Shown here in pieces: positions 42,241 to 56,522 of a stretch of DNA of 64,000 nucleotides (position 1 is the stretch's first letter; the number at the start of each line of letters is the position of its first letter). Under the pieces are notes generated by a model that was not told the origin of the DNA, did not search any database, and was given only the letters and a program-made list of their open reading frames with translations. A program made the position numbers and the translations under genes. Location of the stretch: positions 1 through 64,000 of the forward strand of contig NW_027473713.1 in NCBI RefSeq assembly GCF_050947335.1, given 5' to 3'. The DNA is from Megachile rotundata (taxonomy: Eukaryota; Arthropoda; Insecta; Hymenoptera; Megachilidae).

Positions 42241-45200
42241 CTCAGATTATTAGCCATATTATGCTTATGTGATCGACAGAACGACAATTACTATACTTAT
42301 TACACTCACTATTATCAATCTAACTCATATTATTAACCATATTATGCAGATATGATCGATAGCACGACATTTACTACAATTACTACTCTTATTATTATCA
42401 ATCTAACTCATATTATTAACCATATTATGCAGATATGATCTATAGCACGACATTTACTATACTTATTACTCTTATTATTATCAATCTAACTCATATTATT
42501 AACCATATTATGCAGATATGATCGATAGAACTACAATTAGTATACTCATTACTCTTATTATTATCAATCTAACTCATATTATTAGCCATATTATGCTTAT
42601 ATGATCGACAGAACGACAATTACTATATTCATTACACTCACTATTATCAATTTAACACATATTATTAACCATATTATGCTAATATGATCGATAGAACGAC
42701 AATTACTATACTTATTACTCTCATTGTTATCAATCTAACTCATATTATTAGCCATATTATGCTTATGTGATCGATAGAACGACAATTACTATACTTATTA
42801 CACACACTATTATCAATCTAACTCATATTATTAACCATATTATGCAGATATGATCGATAGCACGACATTTACTACACTTACTACTCTTATTATTATCAAT
42901 CTAACTCATATTATTAACCATATTATGCAGATATGATCGATAGCACGACATTTACTATACTTATTACTCTTATTATTATCAATCCAACTCATATTATTAA
43001 CCATATTATGCAGATATGATCGATAGAACTACAATTAGTATACTCATTACTCTTATTATTATCAATCTAACTCATATTATTAGCCATATTATGCTTATAT
43101 GATCGATAGAACGACAATAACTATACTTATTACACTAACTGTTATCAATCTAACTCATATTATTAACCATAATATGCAGATATGATCGATAGAACTACAA
43201 TTAGTATACTCCTTACTCTTATTATTATCAATCTAACTCATATTATCAGCCATATTAAGCTTATATGATCGATAGAACGACAATTACTATATTCATTTCC
43301 CTTATTATTATCAATCTAACTCATATTATTAGCCATATTATGCTTATATGATCGACAGAACGACAATTACTATACTTATTACACTAACTGTTATCAATCT
43401 AACTCATATTATTAACCATATTATGCAAATATGATAGATAGAACGACAATTACTATACTCATTACTCTTATTATTATCGGCCCAACTCATATTATTAGCC
43501 ATATTATGCTTATATGATCGACAGAACGACAATTACTATACTCATTACACTTACTATTATCAATCTAACTCATATTATTAACCATATTATGCTCATATGA
43601 TCGATAGAACGACCATTACTATACTTATTACTCTCATTGTTATCAATCTAACTCATATTATTAGCCATATTATGCTTATGTGATCGATAGAACGACAATT
43701 ACTATACTTATTACTCTTATTATTATGAATCTAACTCATATTATTAACCATATTATGCAGATATGATCGATAGCACGACATTTACTATACTTATTACTCT
43801 TATTGTTATCAATCTAACTCATATTATTAACCATATTATGCAGATATGATCGATAGAACTACAATTAGTATACTCATTACTCTTATTATTATCAATCTAA
43901 CTCATATTATTAGCCATATTATGCTTATATGATCGATAGAACGACAATTACTATATTCATTTCTCTTATTATTATCAATCTAACTCATATTATTCGCCAT
44001 ATTATGCTTATATGATCGATAGAACGACAATTACAATACTTATTACACTCACTGTTATCAATCTAACTCATATTATTAACCATATTATGCAGATATGATC
44101 GATAGAACTACAATTAGTATACTCCTTACTCTTTTATTATCAATCTAACTCATATTATTAGCCATATTAAGCTTATATGATCGATAGAACGACAATTACT
44201 ACATTCATTTCCCATATTATTATCAATCTAACTCATATTATTAGCCATATTATGCTTATATGATCGACAGAACGACAATTACTATACTTATTACTCTCAT
44301 TATTATCAGCCTAACTCATATTATTAGCCATATTATGCTTATATGATCGATAGAACGACAATTACTATACTCATTACTCTTATTATTATCAATCTAACTC
44401 ATGTTATTAGCCATATTATGCTTATATGATCGATAGAACGACAATTACTATACTCATTACTCTTATTATTATCAATCTAACTCATATTATTAGCCATATT
44501 ATGCAGATATGATCGATATAACGACAATTACTATACTTATTACACTCACTATTATCAATCTAACTCATATTATTAACCATATTATGCTTATATGATCGAT
44601 AGAACGACAATTACTATACTGATTACTCTTATTATTATCAGCCTAACTCATATTATTAGCCATATTATGCTTATATGAACGATAGAACGACAATTACTAT
44701 ACTCATTACTCTTATTATTATCAATCTAGCTCAGATTATTAACCATATTATGCTAATATGATCGATAGAACGACAATTACTATACTTATTACACTCACTA
44801 TTATCAATCTAATTCATATTATTAGCCATATTATGCTTATGTGATCGATAGAAGGACAATTACTATACTTATTACTCTTATTATTATGAATCTAACTCAT
44901 ATTATTAACCATATTATGCAGGTATGATCAATAGCACGACATTTACTACACTTATTACTCTTACTATTACCAATCTAACTCAGATTATTAGCAATATTAT
45001 GCTTATGTGATCGACAGAACGACAATTACTATACCCATTACACTCACTGTTATCAATCTAACTCATATTATTAACCATATTATGCACATATGATCGATAG
45101 AACGACAATTACTATACTTATTACTCTTAATACTATTATGAATCTAACTCATATTATTAACCATATTATGCAGATATGATCTATAGCACGACATTTACTA

Positions 45201-46976
45201 TACTTATTACTCTTATTATTGTCAATCTAACTCATATTATTAACCATATTATGCAGACATGATCGATAGAACTACAATTAGTATACTCCTTACTCTTATT
45301 ATTATCAATCTAACTCATATTATTAGCCATATTATGCTTATATGATCGATAGAACGACAATTACTATATTCATTTCCCTTATTATTATCAATCTAACTCA
45401 TATTATTAGCCATATTATGCTTATATGATCGATAGAACGACAATTACTATACTTATTACACTAACTGTTATCAATCTAACTCATATTATTAACCATAATA
45501 TGCAGATATGATCGATAGAACTACAATTAGTATACTCCTTACTCTTATTATTATCAATCTAACTCATATTATTAGCCATATTAAGCTTATATGATCGATA
45601 GAACGACAATTACTATATTCATTTCCCTTATTATTATCAATCTAACTCATATTATTAGCCATATTATGCTTATATGATCGACAGAACGACAATTACTATA
45701 CTTATTACACTAACTGTTATCAATCTAACTCATATTATTAACCATATTATGCAAATATGATCGATAGAACGACAATTACTATACTCATTACTCTTATTAT
45801 TATCGGCCCAACTCATATTATTAGCCATATTATGCTTATATGATCGACAGAACGACAATTACTATACTCATTACACTTACTATTATCAATCTAACTCATA
45901 TTATTAACCATATTATGCTCATATGATCGATAGAACGACCATTACTATACTTATTACTCTCATTGTTATCAATCTAACTCATATTATTAGCCATATTATG
46001 CTTATGTGATCGATAGAACGACAATTACTATACTTATTACTCTTATTATTATGAATCTAACTCATATTATTAACCATATTATGCAGATATGATCGATAGC
46101 ACGACATTTACTATACTTATTACTCTTATTGTTATCAATCTAACTCATATTATTAACCATATTATGCAGATATGATCGATAGAACTACAATTAGTATACT
46201 CATTACTCTTATTATTATCAATCTAACTCATATTATTAGCCATATTATGCTTATATGATCGATAGAACGACAATTACTATACTCATTACTCTTATTATTA
46301 TCAATCTAGCTCATATTATTAACCGTATTATGCTAATATGATCGATAGAACGACAATTACTATACTTATTACACTCACTATTATCAATCTAATTCATATT
46401 ATTAGCCATATTATGCTTATATGATCGACAGAACGACAATTACTATACTTATTACTCTCATTATTATCAGCCTAACTCATATTATTAGCCATATTATGCT
46501 AATATGATCGATAGAACGACAATTACTATACTTCTTACTCTCATTATTATCAATCTAATTCATATTATTAGCCATATTATGCTTATGTGATCGATAGAAG
46601 GACAATTACTATACTTATTACTCTTATTATTATGAATCTAACTCATATTATTAACCATATTATGCAGGTATGATCAATAGCACGACATTTACTACACTTA
46701 TTACTCTTACTATTACCAATCTAACTCAGATTATTAGCAATATTATGCTTATGTGATCGACAGAACGACAATTACTATACCCATTACACTCACTGTTATC
46801 AATCTAACTCATATTATTAACCATATTATGCACATATGATCGATAGAACGACAATTACTATACTTATTACTCTTAATACTATTATGAATCTAACTCATAT
46901 TATTAACCATATTATGCAGATATGATCGATAGCACGCCATTTACTACACTTATTACTCTTATTATTATCAATCTAA
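42241..46976 (+). repeat. Beta segment of unit U21, 57 monomers
   Basis: Same class as the U20 beta segment but rearranged: one TATCGGCCC run at 43475 and another at 45801, AAGCTT at 43257, 44169 and 45583, and two 86-bp monomers (45125, 46871). It also has the private 82-bp CTTTTATT monomer (44131) and GATAGATAG near 43,433, which destroys GATC. Length 4,736 = 57 x 83 + 3 + 3 - 1. The ACCCATTACAC block occurs twice, 1,746 bp apart (45033, 46779). Confidence 0.85.
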
Positions 46977-48220
46977 CTCAGATTATTAGCCATATTATGC
47001 AGATATGATCTATAGCACGACATTTACTATACTTATTACTCTTATTATTATCAATCTAACTCATATTATTAGCCATATTATGCTTATATGATCGATAGAA
47101 CGACAATTACTATATTCATTTCTCTTATTATTATCAATCTAACTCATATTATTAGCCATATTATGCTTATATGATCGATAGAAAGACAATTACTATACTT
47201 ATTACACTCACTGTTATCAATCTAACTCATATTATTAACCACATTATGCAAATATGATCGATAGAACGACAATCACTATACTCATTACTCTTATTATTAT
47301 CAGCCTAACTCATATTATAAGCCATATTATGCTAATATGATCGATAGAACGACAATTACTATACTTATTACACTCACTATTATCAATCTAACTCATATTA
47401 TTAACCATATTATGCAGATATGATCGATAGAATGACAACTACTGTACTCATTTCTCTCATTATTATCAATCTAACTAATATTATTAGCCATATTATGCTT
47501 ATATGATCGACAGAACGACTATTACTATACTTATTACTCTCATTATTATCAGCCTAACTCATATTATTAGCCATATTATGCTTATATGATCGATAGACGA
47601 CAATTACTATACTAATTACTCTTATTATTATCAATCTAACTCATATTATTAGCCATATTATGCTTATATGATCGATAGAACGACAATTACTGTACTCATT
47701 ACACTTATTATTATCAATCTAACTCATGTTATTAACCATATCATGCTAATATGATCGATAGAACGACAATTACTATACTTATTACACTCACTATTATCAA
47801 TCTAACTCATATTATTAACCATATTATGCAGATATGATCGATAGAAAGACAATTACTATACTTATTACACTCACTGTTATCAATCTAACTCATATTATTA
47901 ACCACATTATGCAAATATGATCGATAGAACGACAATCACTATACTCATTACTCTTATTATTATCAGCCTAACTCATATTATAAGCCATATTATGCTAATA
48001 TGATCGATAGAACGACAATTACTATACTTCTTACTCTCATTATTATCAATCTAATTCATATTATTAGCCATATTATGCTTATGTGATCGATAGAAGGACA
48101 ATTACTATACTTATTACTCTTATTATTATGAATCTAACTCATATTATTAACCATATTATGCAGGTATGATCGATAGCACGCCATTTACTACACTTATTAC
48201 TCTTATTATTATCAATCTAA
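46977..48220 (+). repeat. Alpha segment of unit U21, 15 monomers
   Basis: Order: GATCTATAG monomer, T4-T12, T5, T6, a T7/T25 hybrid (TATAAGCC head, TACTTCTTAC tail, about 47,985-48,040), T26, T27. 15 x 83 - 1 = 1,244, matching. T8 here carries a cluster of changes (GAATGACAACTACTGTAC, 47431). The T12/T5 join near 47,840 is where copy A stops matching copy B. Confidence 0.88.
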
Positions 48221-51200
48221 CTCAGATTATTAGCCATATTATGCTTATGTGATCGACAGAGCGACAATTACTATACTTATTACACTCACTATTATCAATC
48301 TAACTCATATTATTAACCATATTATGCAGATATGATCGATAGCACGACATTTACTACAATTACTACTCTTATTATTATCATTCTAACTCATATTATTAAC
48401 CATATTATGCAGATATGATCTCTAGCACGACATTTACTATACTTATTACTCTTATTATTATCAATCTAACTCATATTATTAACCATATTATGCAGATATG
48501 ATCGATAGAACTGCAATTAGTATACTCATAACTCTTATTATTATCAATCTAACTCATATTATTAGCCATATTATGCTTATATGATCGACAGAACGACAAT
48601 TACTATATTCATTACACTCACTATTATCAATTTAACACATATTATTAACCATATTATGCTAATATGATCGATAGAACGACAATTACTATACTTATTACTC
48701 TCATTGTTATCAATCTAACTCATATTATTAGCCATATTATGCTTATGTGATCGATAGAACGACAATTACTATACTTATTACACACACTATTATCAATCTA
48801 ACTCATATTATTAACTATATTATGCAGATATGATCGATAGCACGACATATACTACACTTACTACTCTTATTATTATCAATCTAACTCATATTATTAACCA
48901 TATTATGCAGATATGATCGATAGCACGACATTTACTATACTTATTACTCTTATTATTATCAATCCAACTCATATTATTAACCATATTATGCAGATATGAT
49001 CGATAGAACTACAATTAGTATACTCATTACTCTTATTATTATCAATCTAACTCATATTATTAGCCATATTAAGCTTATATGATCGATAGAACGACAATTA
49101 CTACATTCATTTCCCATATTATTATCAATCTAACTCATATTATTAGCCATATTATGCTTATATGATCGACAGAACGACAATTACTATACTTATTACTCTC
49201 ATTATTATCAGCCTAACTCATATTATTAGCCATATTATGCTTATATGATCGATAGAACGACAATTACTATACTCATTACTCTTATTATTATCAATCTAAC
49301 TCATGTTATTAGCCATATTATGCTTGTATGATCGATAGAACGACAATTACTATACTCATTACTCTTATTATTATCAATCTAACTCATATTATTAGCCATA
49401 TTATGCAGATATGATCGATATAACGACAATTACTATACTTATTACACTCACTATTATCAATCTAACTCATATAATTAACCATATTATGCAGATATGATCG
49501 ATATAACGACAATTACTATACTTATTACACTCACTATTATCAATCTAACTCATATTATTAACCATATTATGCAGATATGATCGATAGCACGACATTTACT
49601 ATACTTATTACTCTTATTATTATCAATCCAACTCATATTATTAACCATATTATGCAGATATGATCGATAGAACTACAATTAGTATACTCATTACTCTTAT
49701 TATTATCAATCTAACTCATATTATTAGCCATATTAAGCTTATATGATCGATAGAACGACAATTACTATATTCATTTCCCTTATTATTATCAATCTAACTC
49801 ATATTATTAGCCATATTATGCTTATATGATCGATAGAACGACAATTACTATACTTATTACACTAACTGTTATCAATCTAACTCATATTATTAACCATAAT
49901 ATGCAGATATGATCGATAGAACTACAATTAGTATACTCCTTACTCTTATTATTATCAATCTAACTCATATTATTAGCCATATTAAGCTTATATGATCGAT
50001 AGAACGACAATTACTATATTCATTTCCCTTATTATTATCAATCTAACTCATATTATTAGCCATATTATGCTTATATGATCGACAGAACGACAATTACTAT
50101 ACTTATTACACTAACTGTTATCAATCTAACTCATATTATTAACCATATTATGCAAATATGATCGATAGAACGACAATTACTATACTCATTACTCTTATTA
50201 TTATCGGCCCAACTCATATTATTAGCCATATTATGCTTATATGATCGACAGAACGACAATTACTATACTCATTACACTTACTATTATCAATCTAACTCAT
50301 ATTATTAACCATATTATGCTCATATGATCGATAGAACGACCATTACTATACTTATTACTCTCATTGTTATCAATCTAACTCATATTATTAGCCATATTAT
50401 GCAGATATGATCGATAGCACGACATTTACTACACTTACTACTCTTATTATTATCAATCTAACTCATATTATTAACCATATTATGCAGATATGATCGATAG
50501 CACGACATTTACTATACTTATTACTCTTATTATTATCAATCCAACTCATATTATTAACCATATTATGCAGATATGATCGATAGAACTACAATTAGTATAC
50601 TCATTACTCTTATTATTATCAATCTAACTCATATTATTAGCCATATTAAGCTTATATGATCGATAGAACGACAATTACTATATTCATTTCCCTTATTATT
50701 ATCAATCTAACTCATATTATTAGCCATATTATGCTTATATGATCGATAGAACGACAATTACTATACTTATTACACTAACTGTTATCAATCTAACTCATAT
50801 TATTAACCATAATATGCAGATATGATCGATAGAACTACAATTAGTATACTCCTTACTCTTATTATTATCAATCTAACTCATATTATTAGCCATATTAAGC
50901 TTATATGATCGATAGAACGACAATTACTATATTCATTTCCCTTATTATTATCAATCTAACTCATATTATTAGCCATATTATGCTTATATGATCGACAGAA
51001 CGACAATTACTATACTTATTACACTAACTGTTATCAATCTAACTCATATTATTAACCATATTATGCAAATATGATCGATAGAACGACAATTACTATACTC
51101 ATTACTCTTATTATTATCGGCCCAACTCATATTATTAGCCATATTATGCTTATATGATCGACAGAACGACAATTACTATACTCATTACACTTACTATTAT

Positions 51201-53037
51201 CAATCTAACTCATATTATTAACCATATTATGCTCATATGATCGATAGAACGACCATTACTATACTTATTACTCTCATTGTTATCAATCTAACTCATATTA
51301 TTAGCCATATTATGCTTATGTGATCGATAGAACGACAATTACTATACTTATTACTCTTATTATTATGAATCTAACTCATATTATTAACCATATTATGCAG
51401 ATATGATCGATAGCACGACATTTACTATACTTATTACTCTTATTGTTATCAATCTAACTCATATTATTAACCATATTATGCAGATATGATCGATAGAACT
51501 ACAATTAGTATACTCATTACTCTTATTATTATCAATCTAACTCATATTATTAGCCATATTATGCTTATATGATCGATAGAACGACAATTACTATATTCAT
51601 TTCTCTTATTATTATCAATCTAACTCATATTATTCGCCATATTATGCTTATATGATCGATAGAACGACAATTACTATACTTATTACACTCACTGTTATCA
51701 ATCTAACTCATATTATTAACCATATTATGCAGATATGATCGATAGAACTACAATTAGTATACTCCTTACTCTTATTATTATCAATCTAACTCATATTATT
51801 AGCCATATTAAGCTTATATGATCGATAGAACGACAATTACTACATTCATTTCCCATATTATTATCAATCTAACTCATATTATTAGCCATATTATGCTTAT
51901 ATGATCGACAGAACGACAATTACTATACTTATTACTCTCATTATTATCAGCCTAACTCATATTATTAGCCATATTATGCTTATATGATCGATAGAACGAC
52001 AATTACTATACTCATTACTCTTATTATTATCAATCTAACTCATGTTATTAGCCATATTATGCTTATATGATCGATAGAACGACAATTACTATACTCATTA
52101 CTCTTATTATTATCAATCTAACTCATATTATTAGCCATATTATGCAGATATGATCGATATAACGACAATTACTATACTTATTACACTCACTATTATCAAT
52201 CTAACTCATATTATTAACCATATTATGCTTATATGATCGATAGAACGACAATTACTATACTGATTACTCTTATTATTATCAGCCTAACTCATATTATTAG
52301 CCATATTATGCTTATATGAACGATAGAACGACAATTACTATACTCATTACTCTTATTATTATCAATCTAGCTCATATTATTAACCATATTATGCTAATAT
52401 GATCGATAGAACGACAATTACCATACTTATTACACTCACTATTATCAATCTAACTCATATTATTAACCATATTATGCAGATATGATCGATAGCACGACAT
52501 TTACTACACTTACTACTCTTATTATTATCAATCTAACTCATATTATTAACCATATTATGCAGATATGATCTATAGCACGACATTTACTATACTTATTACT
52601 CTTATTATTATCAATCTAACTCATATTATTAACCATATTATGCAGACATGATCGATAGAACTACAATTAGTATACTTATTACTCTTATTATTATGAATCT
52701 AACTCATATTATTAACCATATTATGCAGGTATGATCAATAGCACGACATTTACTACACTTATTACTCTTACTATTACCAATCTAACTCAGATTATTAGCA
52801 ATATTATGCTTATGTGATCGACAGAACGACAATTACTATACCCATTACACTCACTGTTATCAATCTAACTCATATTATTAACCATATTATGCACATATGA
52901 TCGATAGAACGACAATTACTATACTTATTACTCTTAATACTATTATGAATCTAACTCATATTATTAACCATATTATGCAGATATGATCGATAGCACGCCA
53001 TTTACTACACTTATTATTCTTATTATTATCAATCTAA
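48221..53037 (+). repeat. Beta segment of unit U22, 58 monomers (copy of U20 beta)
   Basis: Same order as 35,350-40,166 at offset 12,871, including GACAGAGCG, GATCTCTAG, GCTTGTATG (49324), the 913-bp duplication, ACCCATTACAC (52840) and the 86-bp monomer (52932). Confidence 0.9.
49546..51315 (+). repeat. 913-bp (11-monomer) tandem duplication in copy B
   Basis: AAGCTT at 49735/49984 and 50648/50897 and TATCGGCCC at 50202/51115 are spaced 913 bp. It is the counterpart of 36,675-38,444, so the 913-bp duplication came before the 12,871-bp one. Confidence 0.88.
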
Positions 53038-55111
53038 CTCAGATTATTAGCCATATTATGCAGATATGATCTATAGCACGACATTTACTATACTTATTAC
53101 TCTTATTATTATCAATCTAACTCATATTATTAGCCATATTATGCTTATATGATCGATAGAACGACAATTACTATATTCATTTCTCTTATTATTATCAATC
53201 TAACTCATATTATTAGCCATATTATGCTTATATGATCGATAGAAAGACAATTACTATACTTATTACACTCACTGTTATCAATCTAACTCATATTATTAAC
53301 CACATTATGCAAATATGATCGATAGAACGACAATCACTATACTCATTACTCTTATTATTATCAGCCTAACTCATATTATAAGCCATATTATGCTAATATG
53401 ATCGATAGAACGACAATTACTATACTTATTACACTCACTATTATCAATCTAACTCATATTATTAACCATATTATGCAGATATGATCGATAGAAAGACAAT
53501 TACTATACTCATTTCTCTCATTATTATCAATCTAACTAATATTATTAGCCATATTATGCTTATATGATCGACAGAACGACTATTACTATACTTATTACTC
53601 TCATTATTATCAGCCTAACTCATATTATTAGCCATATTATGCTTATATGATCGATAGACGACAATTACTATACTAATTACTCTTATTATTATCAATCTAA
53701 CTCATATTATTAGCCATATTATGCTTATATGATCGATAGAACGACAATTACTGTACTCATTACACTTATTATTATCAATCTAACTCATGTTATTAACCAT
53801 ATCATGCTAATATGATCGATAGAACGACAATTACTATACTTATTACACTCACTATTATCAATCTAACTCATATTATTAACCATATTATGCAGATATGATC
53901 GATATAACGACAATTACTATACTTATTACACTCACTATTATCAATCTATCTCATATTATTAACCATATTATGCAGATATGATGGATAGCACGACATTTAC
54001 TGTACTTATTACTCTTATTGTTACCAATCTAACTCATATTATTAACAATATTATGCAGATATGATCGATAGAACGACAATTACTATACTTATTACACTCA
54101 CTATTATCAATCTAACTCATATTATTAACCATATTATGCAGATATGATCGATATAACGACAATTACTATACTTATTACACTCACTATTATCAATCTAACT
54201 CATATTATTAACCATATTATGCAGATATGATGGATAGCACGACATTTACTGTACTTATTACTCTTATTGTTATCAATCTAACTCATATTATTAACAATAT
54301 TATGCAGATATGATCGATAGAACTACAATTAGTATACTCCTTACTCTTATTATTATCAATCTAACTCATATTATTAGCCATATTATGCTTATATGATCGA
54401 TAGAACGACAATTAGTATATTCATTACTCTTATTATTATCAATCTAACTCATATCATTAGCCATATTATGCTTATATGATCGATCGAACGACAATGGCTA
54501 TACTCACTTCTCTTATTATTATCAATCTAACTCATATTATTAGCCATATTATGCTTATAGGATCGATAGAACGACAATTACTATACTTATTACACTCACT
54601 GTTATCAATGTAACTCATATTATTAACCATATTATGCGGATATGATCGATAGAACTACAATTAGTATACTCCTTACTCTTATTATTATCAATCTAACTCA
54701 TATTATTAGCCATATTATGCTTATATGATCGATAGAACGACAATTACTATATTCATTTCTCTTATTATTATCAATCTAATTCATATTATTAGCCATATTA
54801 TGCTTATATGATCGACAGTACGACAATTACTATACTTATTACTCTCATTATTATCAGCCTAACTCATATTACTAGCCATATTATGCTAATATGATCGATA
54901 GAACGACAATTACTATACTTCTTACTCTCATTATTATCAATCTAATTCATATTATTAGCCATATTATGCTTATGTGATCGATAGAAGGACAATTACTATA
55001 CTTATTACTCTTATTATTATGAATCTAACTCATATTATTAACCATATTATGCAGGTATGATCGATAGCACGCCATTTACTACACTTATTACTCTTATTAT
55101 TATCAATCTAA
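53038..55111 (+). repeat. Alpha segment of unit U22, 25 monomers (copy of U20 alpha)
   Basis: GATCTATAG monomer then T4-T27, matching 40,167-42,240 at +12,871, with CTATCTC (53942), the 82-bp T10 (53653), ATTATGCGG and GACAGTACG. A private C occurs at about 54,024 (GTTACC). Confidence 0.9.
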
Positions 55112-56522
55112 CTCAGATTATTAGCCATATTATGCTTATGTGATCGACAGAACGACAATTACTATACTTATTACACTCACTATTATCAATCTAACTCATA
55201 TTATTAACCATATTATGCAGATATGATCGATAGCACGACATTTACTACAATTACTACTCTTATTATTATCAATCTAACTCATATTATTAACCATATTATG
55301 CAGATATGATCTATAGCACGACATTTACTACAATTACTACTCTTATTATTATCAATCTAACTCATATTATTAACCATATTATGCAGATATGATGGATAGC
55401 ACGACATTTACTGTACTTATTACTCTTATTGTTATCAATCTAACTCATATTATTAACAATATTATGCAGATATGATCGATAGAACGACAATTACTATACT
55501 TATTACACTCACTATTATCAATCTAACTCATATTATTAACCATATTATGCAGATATGATCGATATAACGACAATTACTATACTTATTACACTCACTATTA
55601 TCAATCTAACTCATATTATTAACCATATTATGCAGATATGATGGATAGCACGACATTTACTGTACTTATTACTCTTATTGTTATCAATCTAACTCATATT
55701 ATTAACAATATTATGCAGATATGATCGATAGAACTACAATTAGTATACTCCTTACTCTTATTATTATCAATCTAACTCATATTATTAGCCATATTATGCT
55801 TATATGATCGATAGAACGACAATTAGTATATTCATTACTCTTATTATTATCAATCTAACTCATATCATTAGCCATATTATGCTTATATGATCGATCGAAC
55901 GACAATGGCTATACTCACTTCTCTTATTATTATCAATCTAACTCATATTATTAGCCATATTATGCTTATAGGATCGATAGAACGACAATTACTATACTTA
56001 TTACACTCACTGTTATCAATGTAACTCATATTATTAACCATATTATGCGGATATGATCGATAGAACTACAATTAGTATACTCCTTACTCTTATTATTATC
56101 AATCTAACTCATATTATTAGCCATATTATGCTTATATGATCGATAGAACGACAATTACTATATTCATTTCTCTTATTATTATCAATCTAATTCATATTAT
56201 TAGCCATATTATGCTTATATGATCGACAGTACGACAATTACTATACTTATTACTCTCATTATTATCAGCCTAACTCATATTACTAGCCATATTATGCTAA
56301 TATGATCGATAGAACGACAATTACTATACTTCTTACTCTCATTATTATCAATCTAATTCATATTATTAGCCATATTATGCTTATGTGATCGATAGAAGGA
56401 CAATTACTATACTTATTACTCTTATTATTATGAATCTAACTCATATTATTAACCATATTATGCAGGTATGATCGATAGCACGCCATTTACTACACTTATT
56501 ACTCTTATTATTATCAATCTAA
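55112..56522 (+). repeat. Unit U23: extra 17-monomer (1,411-bp) duplication unique to copy B
   Basis: Order: T1-like, the TACAATTACTAC monomer, a hybrid GATCTATAG / TACAATTACTAC monomer (about 55,310), T14-T27. It repeats about 53,970-55,380 at offset 1,411 (CAATGGC 54492/55903, T1-like start 55112/56523). Copy A has nothing corresponding. The hybrid at about 55,310-55,390 is the exchange point. This is the youngest change within the super-repeat that I can order. Confidence 0.9.

Larger units (their letters stand above)
35110..47980 (+). repeat. 12,871-bp super-repeat, copy A (155 monomers)
   Basis: Matches copy B at offset 12,871 from the GCTAATATG / TACTTCTTAC monomer (35,122 and 47,993) onward. 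Checked pairs: 35350/48221, the TAACTATATT mark 35941/48812, TATCGGCCC 37331/50202 and 38244/51115, ACCCATTACAC 39969/52840, CTATCTC 41071/53942, CAATGGC 41621/54492. After copy B's extra 1,411 bp the offset becomes 14,282 (42801/57083, 45033/59315, 46779/61061). The match ends near 47,840, where A reads GATAGAAAG and B reads GATATAACG. 155 x 83 = 12,865; the net +6 is three 3-bp insertions and three 1-bp deletions. Confidence 0.92.
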
